Counted from the first letter of the stretch, positions 25,896 to 39,745 are shown. The stretch is 64,000 bases of DNA from Ifrita kowaldi (GCA_013398055.1 VZRS01005522.1:727623-791622), one strand, 5' to 3'. Program-made: numbers and translations. Notes: generated by a model from the letters alone, not told the origin.

Positions 25896-26795
25896 TATTC
25901 ATCTCCCACAATAACTGCCCTGAAGAGGTTATTGGGGTTTAAGGAACTGGGCAGTTGGCACTTGGAACTTTTAGCATTTTTGAATTGGGTTTGGTTTTTT
26001 TCTGCCACCTATGGATGGGAAGGACTTCAAACAACTTGAATGTCTATACAGCTCTTTGCATCAACATCCTTGACAAAACAAATTTCTTGCTAGATCTTTT
26101 TACCTCATTATCTGCTGCCTTATGCAGCTATGGTTGATAAGGACTGCTTTTCTTTAATCTTGTCAAAATGATAAATGATATGAGACCTCATTCCCAAAAC
26201 TGGGTGACCTAGTTTGAACCAAGCATTAGCTCTATAGGGATAGATTGCCCCTAACACCCATGTTCCCTCCATCAGAAATAGTCACTGCAATGTAAAAGGG
26301 CTTAGAAGATGCTTAAATTTTAAGTACAAATTTGGAGTAAAAATTGGGTGGATTGAACTGTAGCCTGTAACTGACATTTATGCTGCTATCTTTAAAACTC
26401 TGTTAAAATTGTTAGAACCACATCAGCAAAGAAGTACATCTGCTTGGCTGTAATGCATACTTCAGATCTGGGAAAGCAAAACCATAGTGGTTTATATACA
26501 CTTTAGTTTGAAAGCTTTTTCCATGCTGTAAGATTATGTGTCCAAACGATGCTAATGCTGTTTACAAAGTAACACATGAATACAATCGAATTTCTTTTGA
26601 TGTACAGTGTAATTATCTCAGAGATCAATAACTGAGCTAAAAGAAATGTGCCTCCTATATTAGCACTGTCATATAGTTCATTCTTTTGTCTATTGATCTA
26701 TAGTAGATCCAAACTTTTTTTCTCTTCTTAATTCTCTTGGACATTGTTATGATATTGCATACTCTGAAACACATTTTCTAAAACACATGAGTACA

Positions 26796-26858
26796 TTATC
26801 ATTACCAACAGTACACATCAATCATTACCACATGAATCTCTTATCATTACCAACAGTA
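26796..26858. repeat. Imperfect 45-bp-period repeat
   Basis: TTATCATTACCAACAGTA occurs at 26796-26813 and again at 26841-26858. A partial third version (ATCATTACCACATGA) lies between them. This looks like a local duplication. Confidence 0.8.
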
Positions 26859-28726
26859 ACAAGATGAAAATTCTTATAATTGTTTTTTACTCCATTAATT
26901 CTCAGTCAAATCCTTCAGTTGCTTTGGCCTATGAAAGACATTTCTCATTCCACTTGCACATGCTGCATCAAATCTCTAGTGTCCTTCTTCACCTTATTAT
27001 TAATCCTTTACATTTCAAAAGTGAGGACTATGAAGAAATAAAGCTGTGAAAGAGTCATGAGGATCAGACCTAATCAGACTTTCATTTTTTAAAACATTTG
27101 CTCATTTCTTCTGGGTATTCTGTCCTACAGTTAGGCTTCATGGAGTTCAATTCATAATATCAAACCATTCTGATTTTGAGACTATTTGTGGAAAACTTCA
27201 ATGATTTTTCCTGTAATCTACCTAGAAGTAAAAAATGTCCAGCTTTTGGTATTTGATATATGCCTGCTGTGTTCACTACTGCTATTGTTGAAGTAGTTGT
27301 TCAAGAAAATTAGGAGACAGCCAGTATTTGTATTGCCCATATCTGCCCTATTTTGGATCCCATGTTCGGAGAGTCATAAACACAATGCCTTTGTGAGGCA
27401 CAACTAACAGGTCAGCTGAATGTGATACACTTAGGCTTGACCCAAATCAGGGCAAAATAAGGCACTGCATAGTGTAAGCCAGTTAGCCTGTCCTGTCTGC
27501 GAAGTAAAGCAAATGCATTGCTCTGGAAGAGAAAAGTCTCTGCCTCTGAATCGGGTTACATTCAATTCCACATTCTCAAAGCATGTTGTCATTCCTAAGA
27601 AAAAAAGTGTCACTCCAAGCTTGTGCTAAATCAGGGAGTGTCTGTCTGTGAACTCTCACACCAGCATAATTTTAACCAGCGCCACCGCTGCCTGAACATC
27701 CTTTCCTGGTGATCATGCAGCACCAAGTGCCCAAACATAATTTTTCCACAAATGTCAGAGATTTTTATGCTGTGGGCCATGAGCAAATTTGATTGATACC
27801 ATGCATGAGTGTCTGGCTCTGTAAGCTGGACACGATAGATATTTTCTTTAGCATTGCTTTTATGTATGGTAACATTTTGCATTTTACTTGAGTCACAAGT
27901 GTAAGCTAAAGAAATGCAGAAATGATCAATAACAGACACTAAAGGATCTAATTACAGAAACAGACATAGCCACGTTTTTAAATGCAAATACAGTAGTTTA
28001 TTTAGAGACACACATGCATTTGCACCAAAATAGATTAGAAAAAGAAGAGTGTGCCCCTTGCAATCTGATTTCAGCGGTACTGTCTGACCTTATGTTTTAG
28101 CCACACATCTCCATAGTGATGCTTCTTGTAGGAACATTTTGTGTATCTTGGTAAAGCTTTCTGTATTATATGTGGATTCAGTTTTGTAGAGTCATAAACT
28201 GAATTTATATTTATAGCCACCTTTTGCTTATCTCTTTACAGGAGAAAATGAAAACATGTATTTCTATACTCATGACACCTTTAGCAGAATTTAAAAAAAA
28301 TTTCCTAACAATGTCATTGCAAAAACTTATATAGTTCAGGAGAGGTTCAGTTCATCTAATGCAAGCACAAAACTGATAATGCAGACAGCATACTCCAAAA
28401 AGTAAGGGCTAAAATATCTAGTATGTTTGAAGATAACCAGACTGAGAACCTGTCTGCTCCTACATAAAATTCTCAAACTGGGTACCTAAGCCTCAACAAT
28501 TAAAATCTTTCATAGGTGCTCAAAGCCACCCATTCCTTTCTGTTGACCGTGTCCTCACAAAATACATATTATCTTTTGTGGAACTGCTTCATTAGTTACC
28601 TAAAGCAGAGAGACAAAATAGATCTCCCACTGGATAGTTACAGTGTCACCATGCACTTCTAGCTTGAGAATTCTGACATATTTTATGACTGGATTTTACT
28701 ATAGACATTATATTGCACATATGCAC

Positions 28727-28742
28727 ATATATATATATATAT
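28727..28742. repeat. (AT)n microsatellite followed by T-run
   Basis: Eight AT dinucleotides run directly into a T homopolymer (to about 28750). Confidence 0.9.
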
Positions 28743-30091
28743 TTTTTTTTAATAATGCAGGCTGATGATTGCAAAGGAGCTGGTGAGTTTGGGCTGTACT
28801 TGGTATTTGATGAACAATTGTGATGGATTTTAAAGGAGATGAACTTTCCCAGGGTGGATTTTCATTTCTATACTCAGAACTTTACAAGTTCTCAAGCTTA
28901 ACACAGTGGTGCTGACACCCGCTGAAAGCAAAGGCCAAAATCATTGTCTTCTCTTGTCTGGTCTTGACTCTTTCATATGAACATCTTAATCAATATTAAT
29001 CATATTTTATTAAGGCAAAAGTAGGATTTTGTTTCTGTGTGTATTATACGGAATTGATGAGTTCATCAAAAGTTACTGCACGGACAGAAACAGGCTTGTT
29101 CACTGTGTGTCATAAATACAATATTCTTTGTTAGCCCAAAGTTTCTTCTCTTTTTTCCAGTCAAGTTCTCCATGCTTTTAAACTTTCTGTTGTTAATAAC
29201 AATATTATAGAATCAAGTGCTGCTATACTTATGAATTTTAAACTTCCATGTGACAAAAATCAGCAAAAACTAATGCAGAGCATATTACATTGATGAGATG
29301 ATAACTCGGTACAGAATTTTTGACTTAGAATTCTGTAATATACTTTACAAAAGATGTTTCCTGAAAATACTTATTTTAGCGAAGAATGTTTCCTGAAAGA
29401 TCCCCTTAGCATGGAAACCTTTCGTAAACTCTCAGAATTTCTTTTTTGATACATCAATATTTTTGCTAACTCATTTTCTTACATGACCATTAAAAAAATA
29501 GTTTGCTCTCTATTTATTTCCCCCTTGCACTGATTGTTCCACATTTTTTTTTCCTGAGATAATGAATTTGCAATGTAGTTGTGGTGAAGTCACACTTTGT
29601 GTTCAGAAACAAAAATGCATTCTGCAGAAGAAACAGGACATTCCAAAGTGTCCTGTCCCTCAAGTGTTTGCAAAGATGCTGGTTCCTAAACACAAGTAGA
29701 CAGGAAACAAAAATAGGCAGCTTTTCATAGCATTAATTTATAAGATTTGTCTGTACTTCAAATGTCGTTTTTCCTACCATCTAGGTTAGATTCCTTAGCA
29801 GCCAATCTAAATGTCTAATTGAAGAGTAGCTTTCTGAAGAGTCTGTAACTGTCGCTTGGCTTCGTCCTTCTCTGTTTGTTCCTAAGGTTTCTTTCCTCTC
29901 TTGTTTTCCTTCTGAAACAACAATGCACTCTATTTTGGGGTTGCTAGTCATGATTCCAGGAATGGGAATCCAACTCTTGAGTACAACAGGCTTTACATAG
30001 TAACTTCTTGGCAGAAATTCAGAAATGCTTTGGCCAAAGGGAATTAAAAAAAGACCCAGAACAAGGGTAACTTGAAATGAAAGACATTCAC

Positions 30092-30109
30092 AAAAAAAAA
30101 AAAAAAAAA
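30092..30109. repeat. 18-nt A homopolymer
   Basis: An uninterrupted A-run followed by another short A-run. The sequence before it is not recognisable as a processed pseudogene. Confidence 0.95.
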
Positions 30110-33100
30110 GAAAAAAGTGTGAAAAACCTCACAAAACCTCACATGAAAAAATACCTTCAGCACATAAAAGACTGAAGAATTGAGATAAATTGTGATATTT
30201 GTTTTTCATGCTTAATTGAAAGCTTTTTGCTACTCTATCACCAAGTATCATGAATACTAAGACACTTCTCTTCTAAATGTGTATGTGTATATGGGAACGT
30301 TCTAATGCCAAGCTTGCCAAACATCAAGTCCTTCTGTTTGCTCTCTTTTTAAAATTAACTCTTGATGGAGGATTGGTTCCATTCAGCAAGGCAAGGAGTT
30401 TAAGTTTTCCCTAAGTCTGGGGAATTAGCATAAGAATGGTCCTGGAAATGATGAACTGTCTATAACACTACTCTGCTCACAAAGAAATGGTTCACAGTTC
30501 CAGGGTACCTGTCTGGATGCCGCTTCTCTCTCCACCCCCCATCTGTGCCCCCTGCAAAACAGGAGAGATGTCTTTGGGGTCACAGGCACAACAGGAGATT
30601 TGGGATTTGGCACCTGAATATGTCCCTTTATATGCTTTCCCTCACAGGTTCCTTTCCCTCTTTGTGGTTATTTCTGACTACCATTTGCCTCACTAATCAT
30701 GTCTTCCTCTTGAAATGACTGTCCCAGCTGGCAGGATGTGGACATCTAATACAGCCCTTCTCTCACCTCAGAAGGCTTCAAAAAGTAGGTTCTCTATTCA
30801 GTTCTGTCTTGTAACAGCTCTTTTAGGATTTTAAAACCCATAAACTCCCATGTTATTTTGATCTACTTTTCTGCTTTTATCATTATCTTGCCTCCCTCCA
30901 TCCTCAAATCAGTTAAGAAAAGGAGTGCACAGGTGACAACAAAATGCACTTTTCCAAAGAAATGACACACCTAGTTATTGCCAAGGGGAACCACCTCTCT
31001 TCTTTCAACATTAATTTATCTATTGCTAAACACGCCGAAGCATCTATCATATTTAAAACGCAGTATTTTTTAAGCTATTTAATAAAGTGTACTCTGTATT
31101 TATGACTCCTTAACCAGAAAACCATACGCTAATGGATAGATTTCAAGTTCCTGACCCAAAACCCTTAATTAACTGTAAAACCAACATTCTTATTCTTCTT
31201 CAGAGGAGTATTATGTTAGCAGATTTGGAAGTTAGTTCTGAAGGGGCCTGTTTTTATAGTACCACAGATCCTGAGGGGGGGAAGTCATTTTCTATTCCAA
31301 GAAAACATCTACCACTGGTACCACTGAGAAGCAGATCTCCAGTTGTTTGGGGTTTTTTTTTAAGCCTTAATGACTAGTTTTTATTCCATAATCACAGAGA
31401 GCCCCTTTCACCTGATGATTTTTGTTCAGTCTTCAACACACTTCCTTTCCTGCTTCATCATTCATCAGCTATGAGGTCATTAATTTTAAATTGGAGATTC
31501 TCAGTAACCAACAGAGAATTTCATTGTAATGAAAACTTCTCCAGCTGATAAGTTAATTTGTCAGTAAGGCAGCTCGGCAGCCCTTTTGTTTTTGTATGGA
31601 ATTTTCCAGACAGTCCTTTAAGCTGACTCCAGAGAAATCAGGATCACCATTTATGATTGGCCTTCAGTCTTGACGAAGGTCCTCAACGAAAACAGAGATG
31701 ACAAAATTTTCCTTGCGTTCCCAAGGTCTCTATACCTACAACTATCTCTGTTCTACTGTCTGCTGGGATATGTTTGATCATACTGCCAATGTATGGATGA
31801 ATGCCAAAAAATTGTGTAGGGTCATTAAGGAACACTTGTTCTCTGGCTGAAAGGGCCCCTTTACACATGTCTGTCCTGAAAAAAAAACTTGCACAAAAGC
31901 CTAATCTCCAAGATATGACAGCTAACAAACTCATTACAATCCATATGGGGGAAGGGACAAGCGGGATACTACAAGAAACCAAGCAGCCCAGATGTCCACT
32001 ATGCTTTCACATCAAAACAGCAACCAGAAGAAAAAGCTTTGGTGCCAGCAATCCAACCAGCTTTTTATCAAACTAGGTGTAGATTAGCTGTGCTAAGGAA
32101 ACTCCACAACACAATGCAGGATCTGGTACGTGGGGATTCTGTTAAAAATCATGTGCAGCCTGGTGAAGCTCAGCAAATTGAAACATGCTGAATTAGCATT
32201 AACTTCACTGTCCAAAGAAATTTTACAGGCCAGATCATTGCCTCTCTTACGACCTGGGTTTGCCCTATGCAAATTGTTAGGTCAAGGAAAGGGAGAGGAG
32301 CAAGCACATACTTGCTTTGTCAGTGCTCTGACTGCACATAGGCTGTGCTGGTTAGGGCACTGAGTTCCAGTCTAAGTGGGCCAGAGGAATCAAGAACATG
32401 ATGATTTCTTCATTCCTCCTGGACTTTGCAGAGCTTTGGTATAGAGAGGTGTTTCACCTGGCATGCATACTCCAGAAGCATGATTTTTTTTTTTTAATTA
32501 ACCTCTAATACCAGTGCATGTGGACAGGTGAAATAATGGTGAGTCGCTCTTCTATTTGAGACACTGTGTTATGACAGTTGTCCAGTACAGTGTTCTCCAG
32601 TGTTGCTCTATTGTCCTTAAAACCAACTCTTGCTCTGTTCCACATTGTTTTACATGCAGAAAGGACTAGCAGGACTTGCCAGGAGGAAAAATGGATGGAG
32701 ACAGAACTTCAGAAAGCTTCTGCGTGTTTGGGTTTTCCTTCTGAATTTACACGGAAAAGGAAGCACAGAGTATGTTCCCTGGGAAAGGTCACTGGTAAGG
32801 GCAATATCCTTGGAACACCAGCAGCGGCCATTCTGCAAACGAGCACTGGTTTCCAGTGCTGCTCTTTTACTGCTGTGCTTTCCCTTTAGTTTTGATCATG
32901 GCATCCCCACAGCTGTCTTTTTCATTCTCTTTTTCACCTTCAAAACAATTCAGTTCCCTTTTCCAGGTGACTTTTGAGGCCATCTCTTTGATTCTGATGA
33001 GCTACAGAAGTGACCTCTATTCTGGCTGCCCTGTCCCTGCTTCCTCTTGGCCTGGACCATCAGGATCACAGCCAAGGCAGCCAAGTATTAATTACAGAGC

Positions 33101-33179
33101 TGTGCAAGAAAGAAGACCCTTGGTACTGGGATTATTGCTGATATCACAAAATATTTTGACTGCTTGTAGCACGAGGGCC

Positions 33180-33235
33180 TGATCCTGTCAGCAAGCCATG
33201 TGCAGACCTCCCATTAGCTCTATGGGTGTTCTACA
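33180..33235. repeat. Possible fragment of the same ancient repeat
   Basis: GATCCTGTCAGCAAGCCATG followed by CCTCCCATTAGCTCTATGGG follows the same order of motifs as the fragment at 16671. Divergence is high and the assignment is from memory. Confidence 0.3.
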
Positions 33236-35994
33236 GGCAGGCAGCTGGGGACAACCAGCCCCTCTCAGAAATGTCTAACAGATCTGCACAGGACTATGAA
33301 TGATGCATACTGACGTGATTTTCCACATGTAACACAAACTCAGCCTTACTGCTGAAGCACTGCAGAAGTTGAAGGAACACGTTTCTCAGATCCTTTCCCA
33401 GACTTTTATGATTCAGGGTAGTTAACGGGAAATGCAAAAGCCAGCCGAGTTGCTGGGTGGCTGCTCATATGGAATTTTGATGCATCAGTAAAGGAGAGAG
33501 AAGTCATCTTGTAGCACACTTTGTGCTACCAAGGGCATGCTGGGCAGTAAAGCTAATTGCATTATGCTGTGTTCAAATAAAAATGCTTGAAAGCAGTTCT
33601 CTCAAGCTTTGAGGATATGTGCACAGAGCTTGTGTATGTGACTGTTGCAGTAAAGTGAAAATATCTCTCAACAAAAAAAGAGAAAGAAAAAAAGAAATAC
33701 GTCAGTAGTACCTCACGAGAAATTTTCCCTCCAGTTTCTAACCATTAATATCCTCCACTCATTTGCCCTTTAAGACATTTTCAAAGAAGTGGTTTCTTGA
33801 TCAAAAAACAAATTATGACACCAAAAAAAACCCCCAACCAGAACAAGATACTCCATTGCACATGCTGCATCTCAAGGGAAAGGATGAGATAATAAACAGC
33901 ATGTAACAGATGTTATTCACGTTGCCTCATGCACTGTTGGAAGGCTCTCAGACACTGTAGTTCTGAGCATGGTGAAGGAGCCCATAGACACACAATAGGG
34001 TAACTAATAACATATTTTATTTAGGAAGAGATAAAAAAATTAATTGATTATACACACATAGACAAGGTCTTAACAAAAGTAATAATCTTGAATCTTTCCA
34101 CCCCACTGCAGCCCTTATAATAAGATCTTTCAAGAATACAGAAATTAGTAAAGATTTCAGAGTATTTAAAGTTCCTGAATTAAAATACATATATGCAAAA
34201 TAACCTTGGTAGCATCTTATGAGGAATATTTGGATCTGTACTAGTTTTGAATCATGGGGTTTCAAGGGAATTTTTTATTATAGTTTTGGCTCCAGTGTAC
34301 TAACACCATGTGGGTTTTTGCTTTGAGTTCTGGGTTTGAATGGACCAAGTACTTCAAAGCAAGACTCTAAATCAGGAAAATGCGGTGAGTTTCACATGCC
34401 TTCCATTTAAAACCATACCTTGGCCCAGATTCCCTTACAACAGAGCCCAGCCTCACTTGAAACTCAGCCCACATTTGTTGAAAGCGTTTACAAATCCCAT
34501 CAAAACTGGCCCAAGTTTCAAGTTTGTAATAAAATCCAAATTCAAGAGTTCTTCTTGGCAACAAATTATTCTCTATTCTAGTAATTTCCACTTGTTTCCA
34601 TTAAAAAGAAAAAAATGGTATCATTCATGCTGATTTCTTCCTGTTGCACTGACAAACCTGGAATAATTCCATGAATTCATCAAGGTTATTTTAGATTTGC
34701 ACCAGGATAGGTATGAGCAGGTTGAGCAGAGGTTTTATTAAGACAAAAGTGGGAAGCTGGGTGTAGTCCAAGGCCAAAATTCCTAAAAGCAACCCATGCT
34801 TTTCTGTTGAAGTTAACAGAATGCAACTGCAGCCTGTAGGCTTCCTTGGGTATAAGCAAATATTTCTGGCTACGACCATGGCACTCGAAGTGCCTCAGCA
34901 TGGTGCCATACCAAAAGGCAATACTCATCTTTCTGAAGCCCTGCTGTCACAGCACTCCCACGCTGCCTGCCTCCCCCACTCCCTCCTGCCCTTTCTGCCA
35001 ACACCAACTTCTGTCCGGTGACCAGGAGATCAGGCTCGAGGACTGTCATTTGTTGCCACCTGTATCTATGCTTTGCAACCAAGCAAGACTTGAAGCAATA
35101 ACGTTGACTAAGAGGATGGATCTGGAACATACAACTGAGGTCACAATTTAGAGCCACTTAAACCACCATGAAACCATCCCTGAGCTTGCAGAAGTAGGAT
35201 TGTGTAAATACTACGCCTCTGCATTTGCCAGGTTCTACTATCTCACTGTACATCACAGATTTGCAGGGCAATATTATAACTTATTAGTGTCATTATCTAT
35301 TATGTGACATTAAGAATATCATCACTGACACACCTATTACCTGATCCACCGTTGGATCATATTGTCTGAGAAAAGCTCACCACAATGAAACAAAAAAAAA
35401 GGCTGCAGCTATCACTATCCAGTCATGAAACCATAGTAGGGGGCTATCCCATAGTCAGATTTCAATAAGAACAAGACAGGCTTCATCGCAAAATCCACAC
35501 TGCAATGTTATGGTTGCAACCTGATTTGAGACTGGAAGTGCTGAGACCTTGCAGGGATGTAAGAGGGCAGGTAAAATGCAGTGGCAGACAGATTTTTGCT
35601 TTGGATGATTAGACCATTTACCCTTGTTGCTCTTCCTCTGTCAGGAATCCTCAGGAGGACTCATCCTGACCCCATGGCATTACTACAAGCCGGGGCCAGG
35701 CTTGCAGCTCTCTGCCTCGCAAAACCAGTCCCTTTGGCTCTGTTTCTCATTCTTTTCTGTTCTCTGGGGAGCTGAAATACAGACTGGGGAATCAGAAACG
35801 TGTATTTTTAAATGAACCTCTTTCAAAAGGCAGGTTTGCTCCTTTGCAACCTTTTTCACCTCATCCTTTGTTACCCTGAACGACGGGTCATTAAATAGCC
35901 CCCAGCTCCAAGCAGTGCCTTCTGATCATGACAAAAATATCTCCTAGCACTGGAAGGACTCCTCACAGGCTCCTACACTTTGCTCCCACACTTT

Positions 35995-36600
35995 CTTATC
36001 ATCCAGCGGCAGTCCAGAGGCAGCTTTGAGCAGCTCCGCCCCACCTGGGGCTACTGTCGCCCCTCCATTCCCTGACCCTTTTCCCCTGGAGAAACTCGGA
36101 GGGCTGGGAAACGGCTACCTGAGGCCCTGAGCCGTGAAAAGATGTGATGGAGTGCAGGGAAAACAAAGTAAACGCCATGAGAAGGCCGTCCCCCGCTGGC
36201 CCCCCTTCCCCAGGCGGGCCCACCAGAAGCGGCCGGAGCGGGAGCCGCAGCCGGGCCACAGGGCTGTTTGATTGCCTAAGCCTGGTGGCCAGACAATAGG
36301 ACCAGAAAGAATGGCTGCTTCCTTCCTTCCTGTCGAGTGTTCTGCCTGAGTGAGCAAATTCAATAGCACTTCGCTTCGCAGCAACACCAGGCTCTCTCGC
36401 ACAGGCGAAAATCAACAAAGAGCCATTCTCGGGCATTTCCAACTGCACCTAAGCCAAGGCACTGAGCTGTGGAGCCATCCGGCCTGGGGAGGGGAGCCGC
36501 GCAGACGCTGCGCTTGGGTGTGCGGCCAGGCACAGTAAACACCCAGGTTTTTCTTTACGGTGAGGGACTGCCTTCCCCCCCGTTCCAATCTCAGGCACCA
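35995..36600. promoter_or_regulatory. Isolated GC- and CpG-rich island in the desert
   Basis: GC content rises abruptly here. I count by hand about 29 CpGs across 36001-36600, against only a few per kb in the surrounding desert. The densest part is 36180-36260. A donor-like ACG|GTGAGG lies at 36559-36560 on the plus strand. No protein frame in it is recognisable; the longest (36448-35999, minus) is low-complexity in feel and unsupported. It may be the promoter of a non-coding RNA, an orphan CpG island acting as an enhancer, or the remnant of a lost gene's 5' end. Confidence 0.6.
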
Positions 36601-39210
36601 GGCAGTTTGCTTCCCCATCCTACCCCCAGCCCTGCCACTTAACTCCGTTTGTTTTGTACTTTCCTGATGAATTTGCTGCTTTAAACTCCTCCATACAGGC
36701 TGGTTGAAGGGTGCTACGAGGTATTCAGGCGTAACTAAACTAGGTGAAGGTGACACAACAGTTGCCGTGTGGAAAACCTAAGCCTGCTGCTTTCTGCAGA
36801 CGCAAGTGGTCGCACATTTAAATCACAGACTGGCTGAAAAGAAAATAGGTGTCAGTTAATGAAAATATTTGACAAAAGCAGGCAAGCAGATCGCCAAGAC
36901 TGTGCTCAGGTGGGTATAAACTGAAACATCAGTCCCTATAAATTTAATAAGTAGGAAAGTAAGATAAAAATTATGCATTGCAGTTTTTATTAGTATAAGG
37001 CTCTTTTCTGTCTTCCAGATCCCATTCTTTAGTTCAGTGCTGTGCCAAAATAAGAAGGAACATTGTGTTGCTAAAAAGACAAGGAACCAGGACATGCATA
37101 CCTGGAGTTGACAGTCAGAAGTCACATTTTTTGTAAGCACTGAATTTCTAGATCTTTGAGGCCTCTGAAGTGGGTTCGGTCCACGGAGCTTTTCACATGC
37201 AGAAATAAAAAGCACACACAGTCTGTACATCACTTTGCAGCACACCAATCGGTCCTGAGGAATTCCTGTGCATCCGCAGTAAGGCATCTCCCCTTGTACA
37301 TGCATGGCATAGGACGTGGCTGTACCGAGGGACGTATTCTTGTGAACATCTGGGTTTGTTGATTCAATGTGTGTGGGAAGAGGAAGGGGGAAACGCAGAA
37401 AGAATCTCAAAAAAAGAAAAATTTACATGGAATTTTTTTGGAGTGATCTCTTTCTCTCTGTTAAAAACCTAGTTTTTTGCTTTTTGTCTTTGACACAAGC
37501 AGAGTAAGATTTTGCACTTGCCTGCTGTATCTGTTTTCTCAAGCAAAGACCTGTTTGTTTTTCCCATTGTGTCTGAACCATATTTGAAACAGACCACTGA
37601 GCCAAGTTATATCAAGCCTGTTTCTTTTCTACTTCTGAACTATGACAGATTATCCTAACCCATCTGCAAGCATGATTAAAAATATGAAAATAATTTTTAC
37701 TTCTCTTTTGAACTGCCTTTTACATAGAATTTGCTGTCAGATAATCTATAGAGTTTTAACATCTGGTAATGCAAAATGGTATGTTATTGCAGCTGAAGAA
37801 AGAACTATTCAGAAATTTTTACAGCAAATTTTTTGGTGGCATCCAAGATTGCAATTGTGGCTTCAGTTTACGAGAAACTTGTGGCGGTACACTTACAACT
37901 AAATTATTAATTTTTATGCATCAGAACATAGTTTATAACACAAAGGAAAAAAAACCCCAAACCCAGCACAGAGGATCTTTATTAAGATACAGATCCTGCT
38001 TACATGAGTGGGATAAGTGATGTTCAGATATGTCATCACCCAATCTTAGGAAACTAGCTCAAGACAACTTTCTATTAAGCAATAACCTGTAAGTGACAAA
38101 ACAATATCTATTTCAGTCATTGCACAGTGAAGGCTAGATTACTGTAGTTGAAAGATTTTTCTCATTCTCCAAGAGCATTCAGAAGCAACACGCAGAGAAA
38201 AAAATAACAATCAAAGTAGGACAGCTGTATAGACTTTCATCTTCTAGAATTTGAATCAATGGGAACTCACACAATTTATAGATACAGCTGATCTAGTTGT
38301 GGGCAGTAATGTACATGGCCTCTTTCTCCACAGAAAGATAGTCTCTGACTTAGCACAAGACCCACTCATGGTTTGGATTCCTTGGGTTTCCTTTGATTGT
38401 TTTAACTACTGGAACGAGCTCATGACATCATGCAGTTGGTTTACTCCTAACAAAAGTAGTAACCTAAGAGTATGAAGTATGCAATGTATATATTTTAACC
38501 TAATTCAGGCAAAGTTTCCCTAAGAGACCAGTCTACTATTTCTTGTCCTGTGGAAAAGAATTTGCAACTAAGCGCGAAGAAACTGATTTAGATCAAACAC
38601 CACTACCAGACTGTATTCTGATTGCCTCCAAATCTGGTATTGGTAAGAATTTTGTTTATGCTGCCCATTACTCAATATCCTCTGGAAGTGACATGCAGGT
38701 AGGTATCTTCCCGACTCCCTTCAAATGGAAGTGTGCATCACAATAAGATTTCAGAGTCAAGTCTGAAGATTCCACACACTCAGGTATATCACATTAGTTC
38801 TGAGGTGAAAGCCAAACAACCTACCAGATTCTAGCATCTGTAAAGGTGATTGCTGGCCACCAGCTGCTCATTATAACACAACCTCTTTTCTTTTAGCACC
38901 TTCTGTTCTTTCAAAATGGTCTGGTACTTTTTTTTTTTTTAATCTCCATTGTCGTCAATCTAGAAAGAGGTCAGATGAGTCAGACATTGGTTAAACCAAC
39001 AGAACTGAGATAATTTTTGACAGTTATGTAATCTCCCACCTTCATTTTAGGAAGTTGCTCATTCCTCTAGCCACTACGACTTCCCACAAACTCCTAGGGA
39101 AAGTTGAGAAGATAACTACTTAGTGTATTTTAGACTGTATATAAAATACTCTTCTTAACCCTAGGCGTCTGCATTCATCACAGTCTTATGATATGCTTAT
39201 GTTCAGATTG
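36601..39210. other. Desert right of the CpG island
   Basis: AT-rich unique sequence with a 13-nt T-run at 38928-38940. An open frame of 184 codons (37410-36856, minus) is the longest in the window after SPRY2 and the CR1 frame. Its translation shows no recognisable domain, and a frame of this size is possible by chance in 64 kb. Confidence 0.55.
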
Positions 39211-39257
39211 CACCTGTGAGGTAGACTGATCCTTTTACAGGTGAGGAGCTGAGGCCC
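39211..39257 (-). mobile_element. MIR SINE, first part of a split copy
   Basis: The plus strand matches the reverse complement of the MIR 3' half: CTGTGAGGTAGA, then CTTTTACAGGTGAGGAGCTG, then AGGC. Similarity stops abruptly after the GAGGC that normally precedes ACAGAGAGGTTAAGT. The continuation appears at 39641 in the same orientation. Confidence 0.65.
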
Positions 39258-39640
39258 TGTCTTCACTGCCATTGGGGAGTGTGGCAGCAGCAAGGACAAG
39301 CACGGCAGTGTTGGTGGCAGTGAACAGCTCAGGCACTCGTGGAAGCATAGACAAAGCAGCCTGGGATGCACAAATCTGCCTGGGACCCTCAGCATTTAAC
39401 CCACATTGAAGCCATGCCATTGGAGTGATTCCCATCTGCAATTCCCAATTTATAGTAAGTGGTTTGCTGAACCATATAAAACAAAGTTGTCACAATGGTG
39501 CTTTTGATTAAAATATTTATAGGGGGCCACAGTGGCCTTTGAAAACAGTGGGGGTTGACAGTGGTCTAGTGGTGCTGCTAAAAAGTTCAGGAATGCTGAA
39601 CTTTAAGGTTAGGTTGTCTGACTGCAGTGCAAATATATGC
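39258..39640. other. Unclassified segment separating the two MIR halves
   Basis: About 380 bp lies between the two collinear MIR pieces. It has no long terminal inverted repeat, poly-A tail or CR1-like end that I can recognise. A near-palindrome GGCCACAGTGGCC lies at 39524-39536. It could be an old insertion of an unknown element, or the two MIR parts could be independent. Confidence 0.4.
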
Positions 39641-39745
39641 TAAGTGACTTGCCCAAGGTCATTTGTATTATGATATCTATAGTAGAGCAGGCACTGAACA
39701 CTGATTTTCCATAGCTGTGGTTAGTGCTCTAATCTCTGCTATGAA
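39641..39745 (-). mobile_element. MIR SINE, second part of a split copy
   Basis: TAAGTGACTTGCCCAAGGTC is an excellent match to the MIR core. It is followed by AGTAGAGCAGGCACTGAAC (the usual GGCAGAGCCGGGATTCGAAC region) and GTGCTCTAATCTCTGCTATG near the element's 5' end. It begins about where the part at 39211-39257 stops, with only about 11 consensus bases missing between them. Confidence 0.8.

Larger units (their letters stand above)
25896..35994. other. Gene desert, central segment
   Basis: No gene, RNA gene or recent transposon is recognisable. Contents are the 45-bp-period repeat near 26.8 kb, the (AT)n at 28.7 kb, the A-run at 30.1 kb and the possible ancient repeat at 33.2 kb. Short frames at 32.1-33.2 kb overlap one another in different phases and match no family I know. 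Confidence 0.6.

Noticed and set aside
35999..36448. 149-codon open frame on the minus strand within the CpG island
   Set aside because: GC-rich sequence has few stops, overlapping frames are open on the same strand, and the translation matches nothing I know.
36856..37410. 184-codon open frame on the minus strand
   Set aside because: It has no recognisable domain, no supporting splice or promoter context, and its length is within chance for a 64-kb AT-rich window.
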